This document shows positions 9,383 through 17,835 of a DNA stretch of 64,000 bases, one piece after another. The notes beneath the pieces are model-generated. The model worked only from the letters and a program-made list of their open reading frames with translations. It searched no databases and was not told the DNA's origin. The DNA is taken from positions 4,858-68,857 of the forward strand of contig CBDBGT010000007.1 in assembly GCA_965205365.1 (NCBI GenBank). Reading direction: 5' to 3'. The position numbers were made by a program, and so were the translations under genes. The DNA comes from JALZUR01 sp965205365. Lineage in GTDB: Bacteria; Bdellovibrionota; Bdellovibrionia; Bdellovibrionales; UBA1609. Position 1 is the stretch's first letter; the number at the start of each line of letters is the position of its first letter.

Positions 9383-10362
9383 ATACTTAAATCTCCATAG
9401 GAAAAAAGCCTAAACTTGTTCTTTACAGCAAAGTTGTAGGCAAGTTTCGTATCTTTAACACCATAAAAAGCCATTACCAACGCTAAGAGAGAAGACCCTG
9501 GTTGATGAAAATTTGTAAAAAGCCCTGACACCCATTTAAATTCATAGCCTGGAGTTATAAAAAGCTCCGTCTCCCCAGCTTCATCACCATTATCCATGGA
9601 GCAAGACTCAACAGCTCTTAATGCCGTGGTCCCTAAAGCCCAAATTTTTTTTTTATTCTTTTTAGCATGAATAAGAGCTTTTTTTGTTCTTCCAGAAACA
9701 AAAAAACTCTCCTTATGAAGCCTTCCTTCTTTAATGTTTTTCTCCTCTAAAGGTAAAAAAGTTCCTAAGCCCACATCTAAACTCACCTCTTCAACAACAA
9801 CTCCTCTTCTTTGAAGGCCAACTAAGTCTTTTTTTGAAAAGTGTAGACTTGCAGTAGGTGCTGCTAGTGAATTTTCATTCTTCTTCCAATGAAGCTGATA
9901 CCAATTTTTATCGCCCTTAACAACATGACGTGAATCTCTTAGTTTTTGAATATAAGGAGGAATTGCAAATTCACCATGTTGAGCAAAATATCTTAAGCCT
10001 AAATCTTGATCTAATCTAATTAATTGAGGCCGTGCTTTTTTTAAAAGCTCTCCTTCTACACCACCGGGTAAATTAAACCTCTGCCCTACTCTAAATTTTG
10101 CAGATTTAAATAAAACTTCCCATTCATATTTAGACCTTTTATTTAAAAATAAAAACTCTAAATCTTTAGAAAAAACACGACACGCCTTAACACCAGAATT
10201 ATTAATAATAATCAGCTCCCCTGGCTGAATACAGTTAAAAGCGGCACAAAACTCAATCTCAACTGGGTTCGCCCTATTCATCAATAAGACACGACAAGGC
10301 TCTTTAGGTTGTAATGCTATAAGCTTTTCTGGGTATGTGTATTGTAAGTCTTCTATATTCAT
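9370..10362 (-). CDS. queA: S-adenosylmethionine:tRNA ribosyltransferase-isomerase QueA
   Basis: Transfers and isomerises ribose from SAM onto preQ1-tRNA to give epoxyqueuosine. At 330 residues it is slightly short for the family. Recognisable blocks are AIPPYIQ, AAPTASLHFS, VGLGTFLPL, ALGTTALRAVES and the C-terminal NFHQPGSSLLALVMAF. It is the first gene of the leftward operon queA-tgt-yajC-secD-secF-recJ-queC-DUF366, so the operon promoter should lie between 10363 and the divergent tRNA-Leu. I could not pick a convincing -10/-35 pair there. Confidence 0.94.
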   Translation of the reverse strand: MNIEDLQYTYPEKLIALQPKEPCRVLLMNRANPVEIEFCAAFNCIQPGELIIINNSGVKACRVFSKDLEFLFLNKRSKYEWEVLFKSAKFRVGQRFNLPGGVEGELLKKARPQLIRLDQDLGLRYFAQHGEFAIPPYIQKLRDSRHVVKGDKNWYQLHWKKNENSLAAPTASLHFSKKDLVGLQRRGVVVEEVSLDVGLGTFLPLEEKNIKEGRLHKESFFVSGRTKKALIHAKKNKKKIWALGTTALRAVESCSMDNGDEAGETELFITPGYEFKWVSGLFTNFHQPGSSLLALVMAFYGVKDTKLAYNFAVKNKFRLFSYGDLSIWKK

Positions 10363-10508
10363 AAAACTGTCATAAACTTAAGCTGTTTTCATAGCAAGAA
10401 AAGTAAGGCTTATAACTTTTTTTCTTATACCATGAAAACCGGTACTGGAAACAAAATAAGTTTAAAAGAGTTTTTTTATAACTTTTGAAAAAAAGGCTTC
10501 CAACTCTA

Positions 10509-10537
10509 TTGTAACAAACAAGCCCACCATTTATAAT
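10509..10537 (+). promoter_or_regulatory. Promoter of tRNA-Leu
   Basis: TTGTAA (10509-10514) and a perfect TATAAT (10532-10537) are separated by exactly 17 bases. The tRNA begins 26 bases after the -10 box. This is a good sigma-70 style promoter. Confidence 0.6.
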
Positions 10538-10562
10538 AGACCCAATATACTAAAGCCATTGT

Positions 10563-10649
10563 GCGCCAGTGGCGGAATTGGTAGACGCGCCGGCTTGAGG
10601 GGCCGGTCTTGGAAACGAGGTGGAGGTTCAAATCCTCTCTGGCGCACCA
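10563..10649 (+). tRNA. tRNA-Leu (GAG)
   Basis: An 87-nt class II tRNA. The acceptor stem GCGCCAG pairs with CTGGCGC, followed by discriminator A and an encoded CCA. The anticodon arm is CCGGC-TTGAGGG-GCCGG with anticodon GAG. A long variable arm typical of leucine tRNAs precedes the T arm with TTCAAAT. The acceptor is intact. An integrase-gene tail lies just downstream, so the 3' end has probably served as an attachment site. Confidence 0.96.
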
Positions 10650-10717
10650 TATTTACACTTAAGTAGTTGTAGTCATTGAATATAATGTATGTAGTTCCCA
10701 CTAAATTCCCACTAGAT

Positions 10718-10815
10718 TTAAAAAGTTTCATAAAACTCCTTCATCCAGTGTTTTTTTGATTTTTCAGTCACATGAACATAGGTCTTCTCAAAGATCTTCA
10801 AGGACATATCTAAAA
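10718..10815 (-). pseudogene. C-terminal tail of a tyrosine recombinase (integrase fragment)
   Basis: About 31 codons read LDMSLKIFEKTYVHVTEKSK and end soon after in MKEFYETF. This fits the last part of a phage-type integrase: the degenerate LGHxSxxxT box (here LDMSLKIFE) and the catalytic tyrosine in KTYVHV. The open frame continues upstream into sequence that belongs to the hsdR fragment on the other strand, so the true homology ends near 10815. It lies 70 bp from tRNA-Leu, where an integrase is expected. The assignment is by eye from a short stretch. Confidence 0.5.
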
Positions 10816-11408
10816 TTGCGCATGAGACTGCTGGCTGGGACAGAGAACAGATAGAAAAATATCGAACTCTTGTGCAAGATTTTGAAGCGTTCTTAAACAA
10901 ACATAAAGATGAAATAATAGCACTCAAAATTTACTATAACGAGCCTCATAGAAGAAAAAACGTAACTTACGGTATGATTAAAAAAGTTTATAATAAACTA
11001 AAACAGAGCCAGCCCAATATAGCTCTTGCAAGAGTTTTTGAAGCGTATGCAAACCTAGAAAATAAAAAGCTTAAACCCCCTATAAGTGAATTGACAGCTC
11101 TTGTTGCTCTTATCCGTAAAATCTGTGGTATTGACTCTAAACTCACTCTTTACTCTAAAACTGTTCATTTAAATTTTCAAAAATGGATGTTTAAAAAACA
11201 TGAGAGCGGAAGCCAAAAATTTACAGAAGAGCAAATGAAGTGACTTAGAATGATAAAAGAACATATTGCAAGTTCTTTCCACATAGAAGAAGATGACCTT
11301 GATCAAGCTCCATTTGATGCAAAAGGTGGCTTAGGAAGAATGGATCAGCTTTTTGGAAACAAAATGGATGAAGTTATTAAAGAAATAAATGAGGCACTAT
11401 CCGCATGA
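10815..11408 (+). pseudogene. hsdR: Type I restriction endonuclease HsdR, C-terminal fragment
   Basis: Only the C-terminal domain remains. It begins AHETAGWDREQ and contains FEAFLNKHKDEI, LTALVALIRKICG, FTEEQMK, MIKEHIASSF and GGLGRMDQLFG, and ends EINEALSA. These blocks are typical of the HsdR C-terminal region that contacts the methylase. At 11241-11243 a TGA stands where the family has tryptophan (FTEEQMK-stop-LRMIKEH), a single-base TGG to TGA change. The helicase and nuclease parts are missing at the junction with the integrase tail. Its stop overlaps the next gene by 4 nt (ATGA), preserving the old operon joint. Confidence 0.8.
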
Positions 11409-12760
11409 CAGAAAAGCAAATTAAAGACATCATTTCAACTGGCGAAGGGTACCACATAGAATTCAAACAAGCTTTGAACAAAGATTTTATTGAGGGAGTC
11501 TGTGCATTTGCTAATTCATCGGGTGGAAATATATTGATAGGTGTTGCTGATGATGGAAAGGTAATAGGCACTGACACCAGTAATAAAAAGCGATCTAAAA
11601 TCCAAGATTCGTTGAGCAAACTAGAACCTAAATTAGACACCAAAATTGAAATTAAAAAAAATCTTATAGTAATTCATGTTCCTGAAGGTAAAGAAAAACC
11701 TTACGGATGTCCCAAAGGGTTTTTTATAAGAATAGGGGCAAATTCTCAAAAAATGACAAGAAATGAGATTATCAATTTTTTTCAAAAAGAGGGTCGCATT
11801 CGTTTTGAAAAGTTAATCAATGAAAAATCCAATTTTAAAAATGACTTTGATCAAAAAGCTTTTAAACACTTTTTAAAAATTTCAGGTATTAACTTAAGCA
11901 TTAAACAAGAAATGCTTTTACAAAATCTTGATTGCTTAACATCTGACAAAAAATTTACAAACTTGGGAGTTTTATTTTTTTCTAAAGATATAGATTTTAT
12001 TATGAATTATGCCCGTGTTGATTGCATTTTATTCAGAGGAACAAATAAAGTTAAAATTTTGAATAGAAAACAATATAAAGGGAATATCATTGATAATATT
12101 GAAGATGCTTTGGCTTTTGTTCAGAAGCACACGGATACAGAGTATGTTATTACTGGCAAGCCTCGTAGGGAAGAAATTTCTGATTACCCTGAAACAGCCT
12201 TAAGGGAAGCAATTGTCAATGCAGTTTGCCATAGAGATTATTTTACAAAAGAAGTTCCTGTATCAGTGGAAGTTTTTTCTGATAGAGTGGAGATTCAAAA
12301 CCCAGGAAGTTTACCAAAAGGATTTGATCCTAAAAAATTTGGAACACAGAGCTTTCCTCGCAACCCTCTTATTGCATCTATGTTACATAGAGCCAATTAT
12401 ATAGAACAAGCAGGAACAGGGATAAGCCGTATCAAAGAGGCTGTTGCAAACCATAAAAAGAAAGTGAAACTTAATATTGAATATAGTGATGACAGCCTCT
12501 TTTATAATATCATTTTCAAAAAAGAGAGATTAGAAGAAGCTACCCAGAAAACTACCCAGAAAACTACCCAGAAAACTACCCAGAAAATTTTGAGTCTCAT
12601 TAAGCAAAATCCTTATATTACAAGACAAGAGATAGCAAAAGAGATAGGAACTATTACTTCTGACGGCATCAAATATCATTTAGAGCAATTAAAAAAGCAA
12701 AAACGGCTAAAAAGAATTGGGGCTGATAAAGGTGGTCATTGGAAGGTGATTGAAAAATGA
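11405..12760 (+). CDS. AlbA_2/Schlafen-like ATP-binding protein with winged helix
   Basis: A 451-residue protein of the family often called RecG-like or divergent AAA_4 regulators. The N-terminal AlbA_2 domain includes EFKQAL and CAFANSSGGNILIGVADDGKVIG (about 20-60). The middle has the GHKL-like block ALREAIVNAVCHRDY and FSDRVEIQNPGSLP. After four near-perfect TTQK repeats a winged-helix domain follows (ITRQEIAKEIG...IKYHLEQLKK). Such genes commonly sit inside type I restriction loci, as here between the hsdR and hsdS remnants. It is intact although its neighbours are not. Its role, regulation or nucleic-acid binding, is not established. Confidence 0.82.
   Translation: MTEKQIKDIISTGEGYHIEFKQALNKDFIEGVCAFANSSGGNILIGVADDGKVIGTDTSNKKRSKIQDSLSKLEPKLDTKIEIKKNLIVIHVPEGKEKPYGCPKGFFIRIGANSQKMTRNEIINFFQKEGRIRFEKLINEKSNFKNDFDQKAFKHFLKISGINLSIKQEMLLQNLDCLTSDKKFTNLGVLFFSKDIDFIMNYARVDCILFRGTNKVKILNRKQYKGNIIDNIEDALAFVQKHTDTEYVITGKPRREEISDYPETALREAIVNAVCHRDYFTKEVPVSVEVFSDRVEIQNPGSLPKGFDPKKFGTQSFPRNPLIASMLHRANYIEQAGTGISRIKEAVANHKKKVKLNIEYSDDSLFYNIIFKKERLEEATQKTTQKTTQKTTQKILSLIKQNPYITRQEIAKEIGTITSDGIKYHLEQLKKQKRLKRIGADKGGHWKVIEK
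12541..12588 (+). repeat. Four tandem 12-bp units inside the AlbA_2 gene
   Basis: Three exact copies of TACCCAGAAAAC are followed by a fourth differing in its last base. They encode the TTQK repeats that link the ATP-binding and winged-helix domains. The unit is a multiple of three, so copy-number change would keep the frame. Confidence 0.9.
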
Positions 12761-12912
12761 AAAAAGGCTTAGCTTCCTTTGTTGATGAACAAAAAAAATA
12801 TTTAAAGAACGATGATATAGAGTTCAAAATAAAAACAGATGAAAGCCCCTAGCCAATGGTAAAGTTGGGAGACGTTTGTGAAGCCTCGTCTGGTGGCACC
12901 CCTTTAAACTCA
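12757..12912 (+). pseudogene. hsdS: Type I restriction specificity subunit HsdS, N-terminal fragment
   Basis: The ATG overlaps the stop of the AlbA_2 gene (ATGA). The frame reads about 31 residues, meets TAG where a tryptophan is expected, then continues PMVKLGDVCEASSGGTP. That is the usual start of the first HsdS target-recognition domain. Homology is lost just after GGTP, where a serine-recombinase scrap begins. The rest of hsdS and all of hsdM are missing, so no restriction-modification activity is expected from this locus. Confidence 0.7.
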
Positions 12913-13122
12913 TAGAGCTTATTTTTAATAAGTATTTAGAACTTGGCACATTGGCAAAAACTTGTAACTACCTAAACAGTAATGGCTATAAGACTAAAGA
13001 GTATCTCACAAAAACAGGCAAAAACTTTGGAGGCAATCGTTGGACTGGTGGAAGTCTTCAAAGGACTTTTTACCAAAGTCATCCTCTCTTAATATCCATC
13101 ACGGAGCCATTAGGAGATTAAA
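12898..13122 (+). pseudogene. Serine recombinase internal fragment
   Basis: One frame reads IELIFNKYLELGTLAKTCNY, then LNSNGYKTKEY and RWTGGSLQRTFY, before a stop. This is the pattern of the recombinase domain of large serine recombinases (IFxxYLxxGxLxxxxxxLNxxGxxT). It is the same family as the recombinase gene at 25.2-31.5 kb but not a close copy. Catalytic and zinc-ribbon parts are absent. It points to an earlier integrative element in this spot. Confidence 0.55.
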
Positions 13123-13200
13123 CAAGAAAAAGAGAAGCAATCGAGTCATTATGACTGATGAGGCCCGTGTCTTATTAGAGAGGAAAAATTACCTAAATAT

Positions 13201-13389
13201 TTGAGCCTTGATGATATCCGTCACAGTTCATTTTTTGCTGGTGAAAACCCTAAACATCTTGAGCAAATTATTACCAACTCTCTAAAAGAAAAAGAGGATA
13301 ATCCAGAGCCGCCACCTCTTCCCGAGTTACCGAACCCTGTGGCAGAGATGCAACCTGTCCCAACAGTAGCCTATAAAGAGGTTGCTTAA
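13201..13389 (+). CDS. Short hypothetical reading frame, probably a fragment
   Basis: A 62-codon frame with a TTG start and no clear ribosome site. The C-terminal half is proline-rich (EPPPLPELPNP). It follows another short open stretch (RLNKKKRSNRVIMTDEARVL, ending at a stop near 13196) in a different frame. I recognise neither. Given the surrounding debris it is probably the tail of a broken gene rather than a functional protein. Confidence 0.25.
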   Translation: MSLDDIRHSSFFAGENPKHLEQIITNSLKEKEDNPEPPPLPELPNPVAEMQPVPTVAYKEVA

Positions 13390-13452
13390 AAAATTTTGTC
13401 TAAGCATTCGGAAAGGTAAACCATCAAATAGCGGAGAATCCAAAACGACGAA

Positions 13453-13475
13453 GGGCTGCGTATTTTGCGCAGCCC
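13453..13475 (-). terminator. Hairpin downstream of the 13.5-kb exported-protein gene
   Basis: A perfect 8-bp stem (GGGCTGCG/CGCAGCCC) with a 7-nt loop lies 45 bases past the stop of the leftward gene. The T tract after it is poor, so intrinsic termination is likely but not certain. Confidence 0.5.
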
Positions 13476-13519
13476 ATTCTACAAGTCTGAATCTTTTATT
13501 TCTTACTGTGAATCAGAAC

Positions 13520-13936
13520 CTAGTCCTCAATGAAAATTTCAACTTTTTTCCCATTTAACAAATTGTCTCCGATGGCAGACAAATCAACATACCTTATGAT
13601 AGATTTATTAGTTTTAGAACTATAGCTACCCACTGCGGTAAAAGTGGTCCCATAAGCAACACTTGTTTCAACTTGTCGATATACTATAAAAATATACTCT
13701 ACAGAACCATCTTTTTTATGAACTGATTGTAAAAGTTTAGTATAGGATTTTTTATCTAATCTAACTGTAATTCCATGATTTTCTAGAAAGGCAATAAAAT
13801 CTTGAATTTCCTTTTGTACTTCCTCATTCTTATCAAATGCTGAGACAACACTCTTTTCAGCATCTTCAAGGGAGTTTGCTACCACTGCCAACGAGTAAAA
13901 AGAAGTTAGTAAAAATGCGAATAATAATTTTTTCAT
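13520..13936 (-). CDS. Small exported protein of unknown function
   Basis: A 138-residue product with a clear signal peptide (MKKLLFAFLLTSFYSLAVVA, cleavage probably after ANS or AVVA). The mature part is acidic at first (EDAEKSVVSAFDKNEEVQKE) and has no cysteines. I recognise no family. AGGAG lies just before the ATG. It stands alone among remnants of mobile DNA, with a hairpin after its stop, and looks intact. Confidence 0.6.
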   Translation of the reverse strand: MKKLLFAFLLTSFYSLAVVANSLEDAEKSVVSAFDKNEEVQKEIQDFIAFLENHGITVRLDKKSYTKLLQSVHKKDGSVEYIFIVYRQVETSVAYGTTFTAVGSYSSKTNKSIIRYVDLSAIGDNLLNGKKVEIFIED

Positions 13937-14442
13937 GTTATTCTCCTTGTGTTTTAAACAAATAGTTTTTTATCGAGCTAGGCTCGGTTTTCCTTTGTCT
14001 TTCCGAGTTGGTTACACCACGCTTATTGTTTCACCGCAAATAAATTAGTTCCTCTATGAAATTATTTCAAAAAAACACTTTTATGACCTACTCAGTCCCT
14101 CTTTCCTTAATTTGTTGCCACTAGGCTAAGTAGTTAAAATCATTGAGAGTGCATTTGTTAATTTAAATATCTGTATTTTTATAAAATTTCTAGAATAGAA
14201 CCTATGATTTTTAGGCTGTTTGTGGAGGCTTTAGTGATTTTACCCCTGAAACGTTTAAAATACCTGAGAGTACTTTTAATGTTTGAATGAGCACTTTGTG
14301 GGGTTTTTTTAGTATTGTTAAAGTTTAATGTGTCTTTAAGACCACCAGTTTGTTTTAAAGGAAGTAATATTAAGTCTTTTTAAAAAGCTATGAGCATCTT
14401 TTTTATAGACTTTCACAGAATTTGTGGAGGTTTCCTCTAATA
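13937..14442. other. Stretch with decayed coding sequence
   Basis: No intact gene. On the minus strand between about 14179 and 14437 two overlapping frames look like a frameshifted gene. One contains SVKVYKKDAHSFLKRLNITS, the other DTLNFNNTKKTPQSAHSNIK and FKRFRGKITKAS. I cannot name the family. The left part (13937-14170) shows nothing that I recognise. Confidence 0.3.
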
Positions 14443-14678
14443 ACCCGAGTTCGGACTTTTTAAATCTGGTTTAACACTCTATTTTCATGGCACGTATTGT
14501 CGGTTTAAAAGGACGCAGACAATATGCAGAGCTAATGCTCATAAAAGATTCACTATAAAGTTTTTTAAGACTTTGGTGTCTGGGGTGTTCAATATGAAAC
14601 TCTTCCTTTAAAATTCCTAAAACAGCCTCAACAATATTTATTCAAAACTTAGGTCCTTAGAAAAGTCCTAACTCGGGT
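14443..14678 (-). mobile_element. Internally deleted IS982 type B relic
   Basis: The ends carry the type B terminal repeat (ACCCGAGTTCG left, CTCGGGT right, with the inner right end degenerate). They match the intact element at 28.1-29.1 kb. Between them only the C-terminal part of the transposase remains on the minus strand (NIVEAVLGILKEEFHIEHPR, then NFIVNLLSALTAYCLRP). At 236 bp it is MITE-sized. No target duplication is visible at its flanks. Confidence 0.7.
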
Positions 14679-14762
14679 TTAGTAAAAACTTGCATGTCTC
14701 ATTGGTGTTAGTTAGCATGATTTAAGTAACGAAAAATTAAAAATCTGTTACTTAGGGATTTA

Positions 14763-15905
14763 ATGGACTACTCAGATCGAATAGGGACTTATTTAAAAAT
14801 TAAATCGGCAGATGAAAGCTATAACGCTTATATTCCTAAAAATCTGCCGCCGGATCCTCCAATTCAAATAGATCAGTTGTACCCACTTTTAGACAAAGCT
14901 AACGTAGCCTTAGGCCGTTTAGATGCAATGAGTACAATTTTACCAGATTGCTCACTATTTTTATACATGTACATTAGAAAAGAGGCTGTCCTTTCGTCTC
15001 AAATTGAAGGGACTCAGTCGTCACTTTCAGATCTTTTACTTTTTGAGAATAAAGATGCGCCAGGAGCTCCTATTGATGATGTCAAAGAGGTCTCTAATTA
15101 CATCTCTGCTATGAACTATGGTTTAAAAAGAATCAAAGAGTTTCCTTTATCTCTTCGTTTAATTAAAGAGATCCATAAATGTTTAATGTCTAAAGGTAGG
15201 GGAAGCGCAAGTCAGCCAGGTGAATTTAGAACCTCACAGAACTGGATAGGAGGCTCCAGACCTGGAAATGCTAAATTTGTACCGCCACCGCCTGATAGGT
15301 TGATGGAGTGCCTAGGTTCTTTTGAAAAGTTTTTTCATGATGAAGAGGTTCATCTTCCAGTTTTAATTAAAGCCGCCTTAGCGCATTTGCAGTTTGAAAC
15401 AATACATCCATTTCTAGATGGTAATGGAAGGCTAGGAAGGCTTTTGATAACTTTTATACTTTGTAGTGAAGGTATGCTTAAAGAGCCTCTGCTTTATTTA
15501 AGTTTATATTTTAAAACCCATAGAGAAGAGTACTATGAACTCTTGCAGAAAGTGCGAGAAACTGGAGATTGGGAAACTTGGATAGAGTTTTTTCTAAGAG
15601 GTGCTATACAAACTTCAGATCAAGCAACAACCACTGCAAGGAGAGTGCTGAGTTTATTTGATGAGGACCATAAGAAAATTAATAAGGCAACAGTAGCTGT
15701 TTTAACAATTCATCGTTACTTAAAGTCTAACCCTATATCTAACACGAGTAAAATCAAAGATGAGTGTGGCGCTTCCTTGCCAACTGTTCTGCGTTCGCTA
15801 GCAGTACTTGAAGAGCTTAAAATAGTTAAAGAAATTACAGGAAAAGACCGTCATAAAATTTTTATTTATAGTGATTATTTAGATATTTTAAATAGCGGCA
15901 TTTAA
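14763..15905 (+). CDS. Fic-domain AMP transferase with C-terminal winged helix
   Basis: A 380-residue Fic/DOC protein. The catalytic motif HPFLDGNGRLGR is complete (His, Asp, Asn and both Arg present). An N-terminal inhibitory motif of the class II type, SSQIEG (fits S/T-xxx-E-G/N), lies at about residues 77-82. The enzyme is therefore probably auto-inhibited until triggered. A Fic_N-like domain precedes the core, and the C-terminus carries a winged-helix domain (LPTVLRSLAVLEELKIVKEI). Targets are unknown; such proteins usually AMPylate proteins. It is intact in a degraded neighbourhood and not paired with an obvious antitoxin. Confidence 0.88.
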   Translation: MDYSDRIGTYLKIKSADESYNAYIPKNLPPDPPIQIDQLYPLLDKANVALGRLDAMSTILPDCSLFLYMYIRKEAVLSSQIEGTQSSLSDLLLFENKDAPGAPIDDVKEVSNYISAMNYGLKRIKEFPLSLRLIKEIHKCLMSKGRGSASQPGEFRTSQNWIGGSRPGNAKFVPPPPDRLMECLGSFEKFFHDEEVHLPVLIKAALAHLQFETIHPFLDGNGRLGRLLITFILCSEGMLKEPLLYLSLYFKTHREEYYELLQKVRETGDWETWIEFFLRGAIQTSDQATTTARRVLSLFDEDHKKINKATVAVLTIHRYLKSNPISNTSKIKDECGASLPTVLRSLAVLEELKIVKEITGKDRHKIFIYSDYLDILNSGI

Positions 15906-16057
15906 TCTGAAGTTATTTAGTCACGTTTCCATTGAGAGTAATAACTTGGTAATGACAGGAGATCCACTTAAGGCCTTGGGTGAAAAACTTAAAGCTAAAA
16001 AGAACGTCAAAGGTTCTGCTTAACCTATGCTCATATAATATGTATACTATATGAATA

Positions 16058-16186
16058 CCGCTGATCTACCAACTAAACCACATCAAATTTTACATTTACT
16101 TCCGCGATCATAATCCTCCCTACGTACACGCAAAAGCAGTGGGAGCAGAGACAAGATTTAGGTTCTCTTCTAAAATTGGGGATTAA
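16058..16186 (+). pseudogene. DUF4160-like fragment
   Basis: A 42-codon frame without a start codon reads HIKFYIYFRDHNPPYVHAKA and ends KIGD. The F-R-D-H-N-P-P-x-x-H-A signature is that of DUF4160 proteins. A full family member would have a start and a longer N-terminus, and the usual DUF2442 partner is absent. Assigned by eye. Confidence 0.4.
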
Positions 16187-16242
16187 GCTGGAACCCAACT
16201 TTTCCCTAAATATCCCCATCTCTGTATGATCTTCAGCTTAAA

Positions 16243-17299
16243 ACCTGAGTTCGGCGTTACATTCTTTATAAAATAAGTGTTTAAAGTTTTTGACGCCCTT
16301 TGCAATCCCAGAAAACAAAAAAAGCCATAAAATCCTTAGTTCAAACAAAAACGCCAATGACGGCAATTTTAAAAAGGAATTTTATGACTCAAGATAAGCT
16401 TACCACTGTTTTTTGCGCTGTCGATGATTTTTGTATGCATTATGAAAATGTTTATAAAAAACAAGCCTTAGAAAATCGAAAGCCTTTTAGAGGTACGCCC
16501 TCAAATCTAGCAATAAGTGAAGTTATATCAATTTTAATTCTATTTCACCCATGTGGATTTAGAACCTTCAAGCAATTCTATCTACACTTGAGAGCTTATC
16601 ACAAAGGGGACTTCCCTTATTTGGTAAGCTACACAAGATTTGTAGAGCTTATCCCCTCAGCACTCATACCTCTTTGTTCTTTTTTAAAATCACGGTTTGT
16701 AAAGTCAACAGGAATCAATTTTATCGACTCTACACCTCTGAGAGTATGTAGAAATAAACGCATTAAAAGGAATAAAGTTTTCAAAGACATAGCTGCAGTT
16801 GGAAAGTCTACAATGGGTTGGTTTTTTGGATTTAAACTTCACATTGTCACCAATGAGTTTGGCCATTTGTTATCTGCACAGATTACAGCTGGCAATGTTG
16901 ATGACAGAAAACCTGTTCCTAAGTTGGCAGAGGGTTTATGGGGAAAGCTGTTTGCTGATAAAGGTTATATTTCAAAAAAGTTATTTAATGAGCTTTTTGA
17001 AAATGGGGTCAAACTGATCACTTCCGTCAGAAAAGGCATGAAGAATAGGTTGATGGAAATGGAGGATAAAATTCTTTTACGAAAGCGCTCAGTTATTGAG
17101 ACCATAAATGATCAGCTTAAAAATATTTCTCAAGTAGAGCACTCTAGACACCGTAGTCCTACAAACGCCATGGTTAATATAATTGCAGGGCTTGTAGCGT
17201 ATACATTTCAAGAAAAAAAACCAAGAATCAACTGGAGCGCAGAAGAACAAAAATTGATAAACACCGCTCTGATAGTAGCTTAGATCGCCGAACTCAGGT
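16243..17299 (+). mobile_element. IS982-family insertion sequence, type A, copy 2
   Basis: Complete 1,057-bp element, nearly identical to copy 1, with the same 14-bp ends. The left flank is TTAAA and the right flank TAAAA. These do not match as a clean duplication, and the right flank is internal IS982 sequence. It is part of a rearranged cluster of three IS copies. Confidence 0.9.
16384..17283 (+). CDS. IS982-family transposase
   Basis: A 299-residue transposase identical to the copy at 0.8 kb except for two residues (Cys for Ser in FHPCGF, Ala for Val in LRAYHKG) and a silent change. All catalytic blocks are present. The start was chosen as in copy 1, with AAAAAGGA before the ATG. Confidence 0.93.
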   Translation: MTQDKLTTVFCAVDDFCMHYENVYKKQALENRKPFRGTPSNLAISEVISILILFHPCGFRTFKQFYLHLRAYHKGDFPYLVSYTRFVELIPSALIPLCSFLKSRFVKSTGINFIDSTPLRVCRNKRIKRNKVFKDIAAVGKSTMGWFFGFKLHIVTNEFGHLLSAQITAGNVDDRKPVPKLAEGLWGKLFADKGYISKKLFNELFENGVKLITSVRKGMKNRLMEMEDKILLRKRSVIETINDQLKNISQVEHSRHRSPTNAMVNIIAGLVAYTFQEKKPRINWSAEEQKLINTALIVA

Positions 17300-17835
17300 T
17301 AAAAGGAATAAAGTTTTCAAAGACATAGCTGCAGTTGGAAAGTCTACAATGGGTTGGTTTTTTGGATTTAAACTTCACATTGTCACCAATGAGTTTGGCC
17401 ATTTGTTATCTGCACAGATTACAGCTGGCAATGTTGATGACAGAAAACCTGTTCCTAAGTTGGCAGAGGGTTTATGGGGAAAGCTGTTTGCTGATAAAGG
17501 TTATATTTCAAAAAAGTTATTTAATGAGCTTTTTGAAAATGGGGTCAAACTGATCACTTCCGTCAGAAAAGGCATGAAGAATAGGTTGATGGAAATGGAG
17601 GATAAAATTCTTTTACGAAAGCGCTCAGTTATTGAGACCATAAATGATCAGCTTAAAAATATTTCTCAAGTAGAGCACTCTAGACACCGTAGTCCTACAA
17701 ACGCCATGGTTAATATAATTGCAGGGCTTGTAGCGTATACATTTCAAGAAAAAAAACCAAGAATCAACTGGAGCGCAGAAGAACAAAAATTGATAAACAC
17801 CGCTCTGATAGTAGCTTAGATCGCCGAACTCAGGT
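17300..17835 (+). mobile_element. 3' half of IS982 type A
   Basis: Begins with TAAAA at the internal site TAAAAGGAATA and runs to an intact right end. It encodes the last 156 or so transposase residues. It directly abuts full copy 2 on its left and an inverted 5' half on its right. The junctions show that the break lies at a 5-bp TAAAA target site inside the IS. Confidence 0.9.

Noticed and set aside
10531..10731. Reading frame antisense to tRNA-Leu
   Set aside because: It is mostly the complement of the tRNA and has no independent coding signal.
11241..11243. UGA read as tryptophan in this organism
   Set aside because: TAG also replaces Trp in other broken genes, intact genes here use TGA as a normal stop (for example queC and speE), and hsdR is already truncated.
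16021..16055. AT palindrome around TATAATATGTATACTATATGA as a regulatory site
   Set aside because: It is in degraded sequence with no intact gene next to it and is not exceptional for this base composition.
17335..17819. Apparent 156-residue transposase start in the 3' half IS982
   Set aside because: It is only the tail of a split element that begins at the TAAAA junction, not a separate gene.
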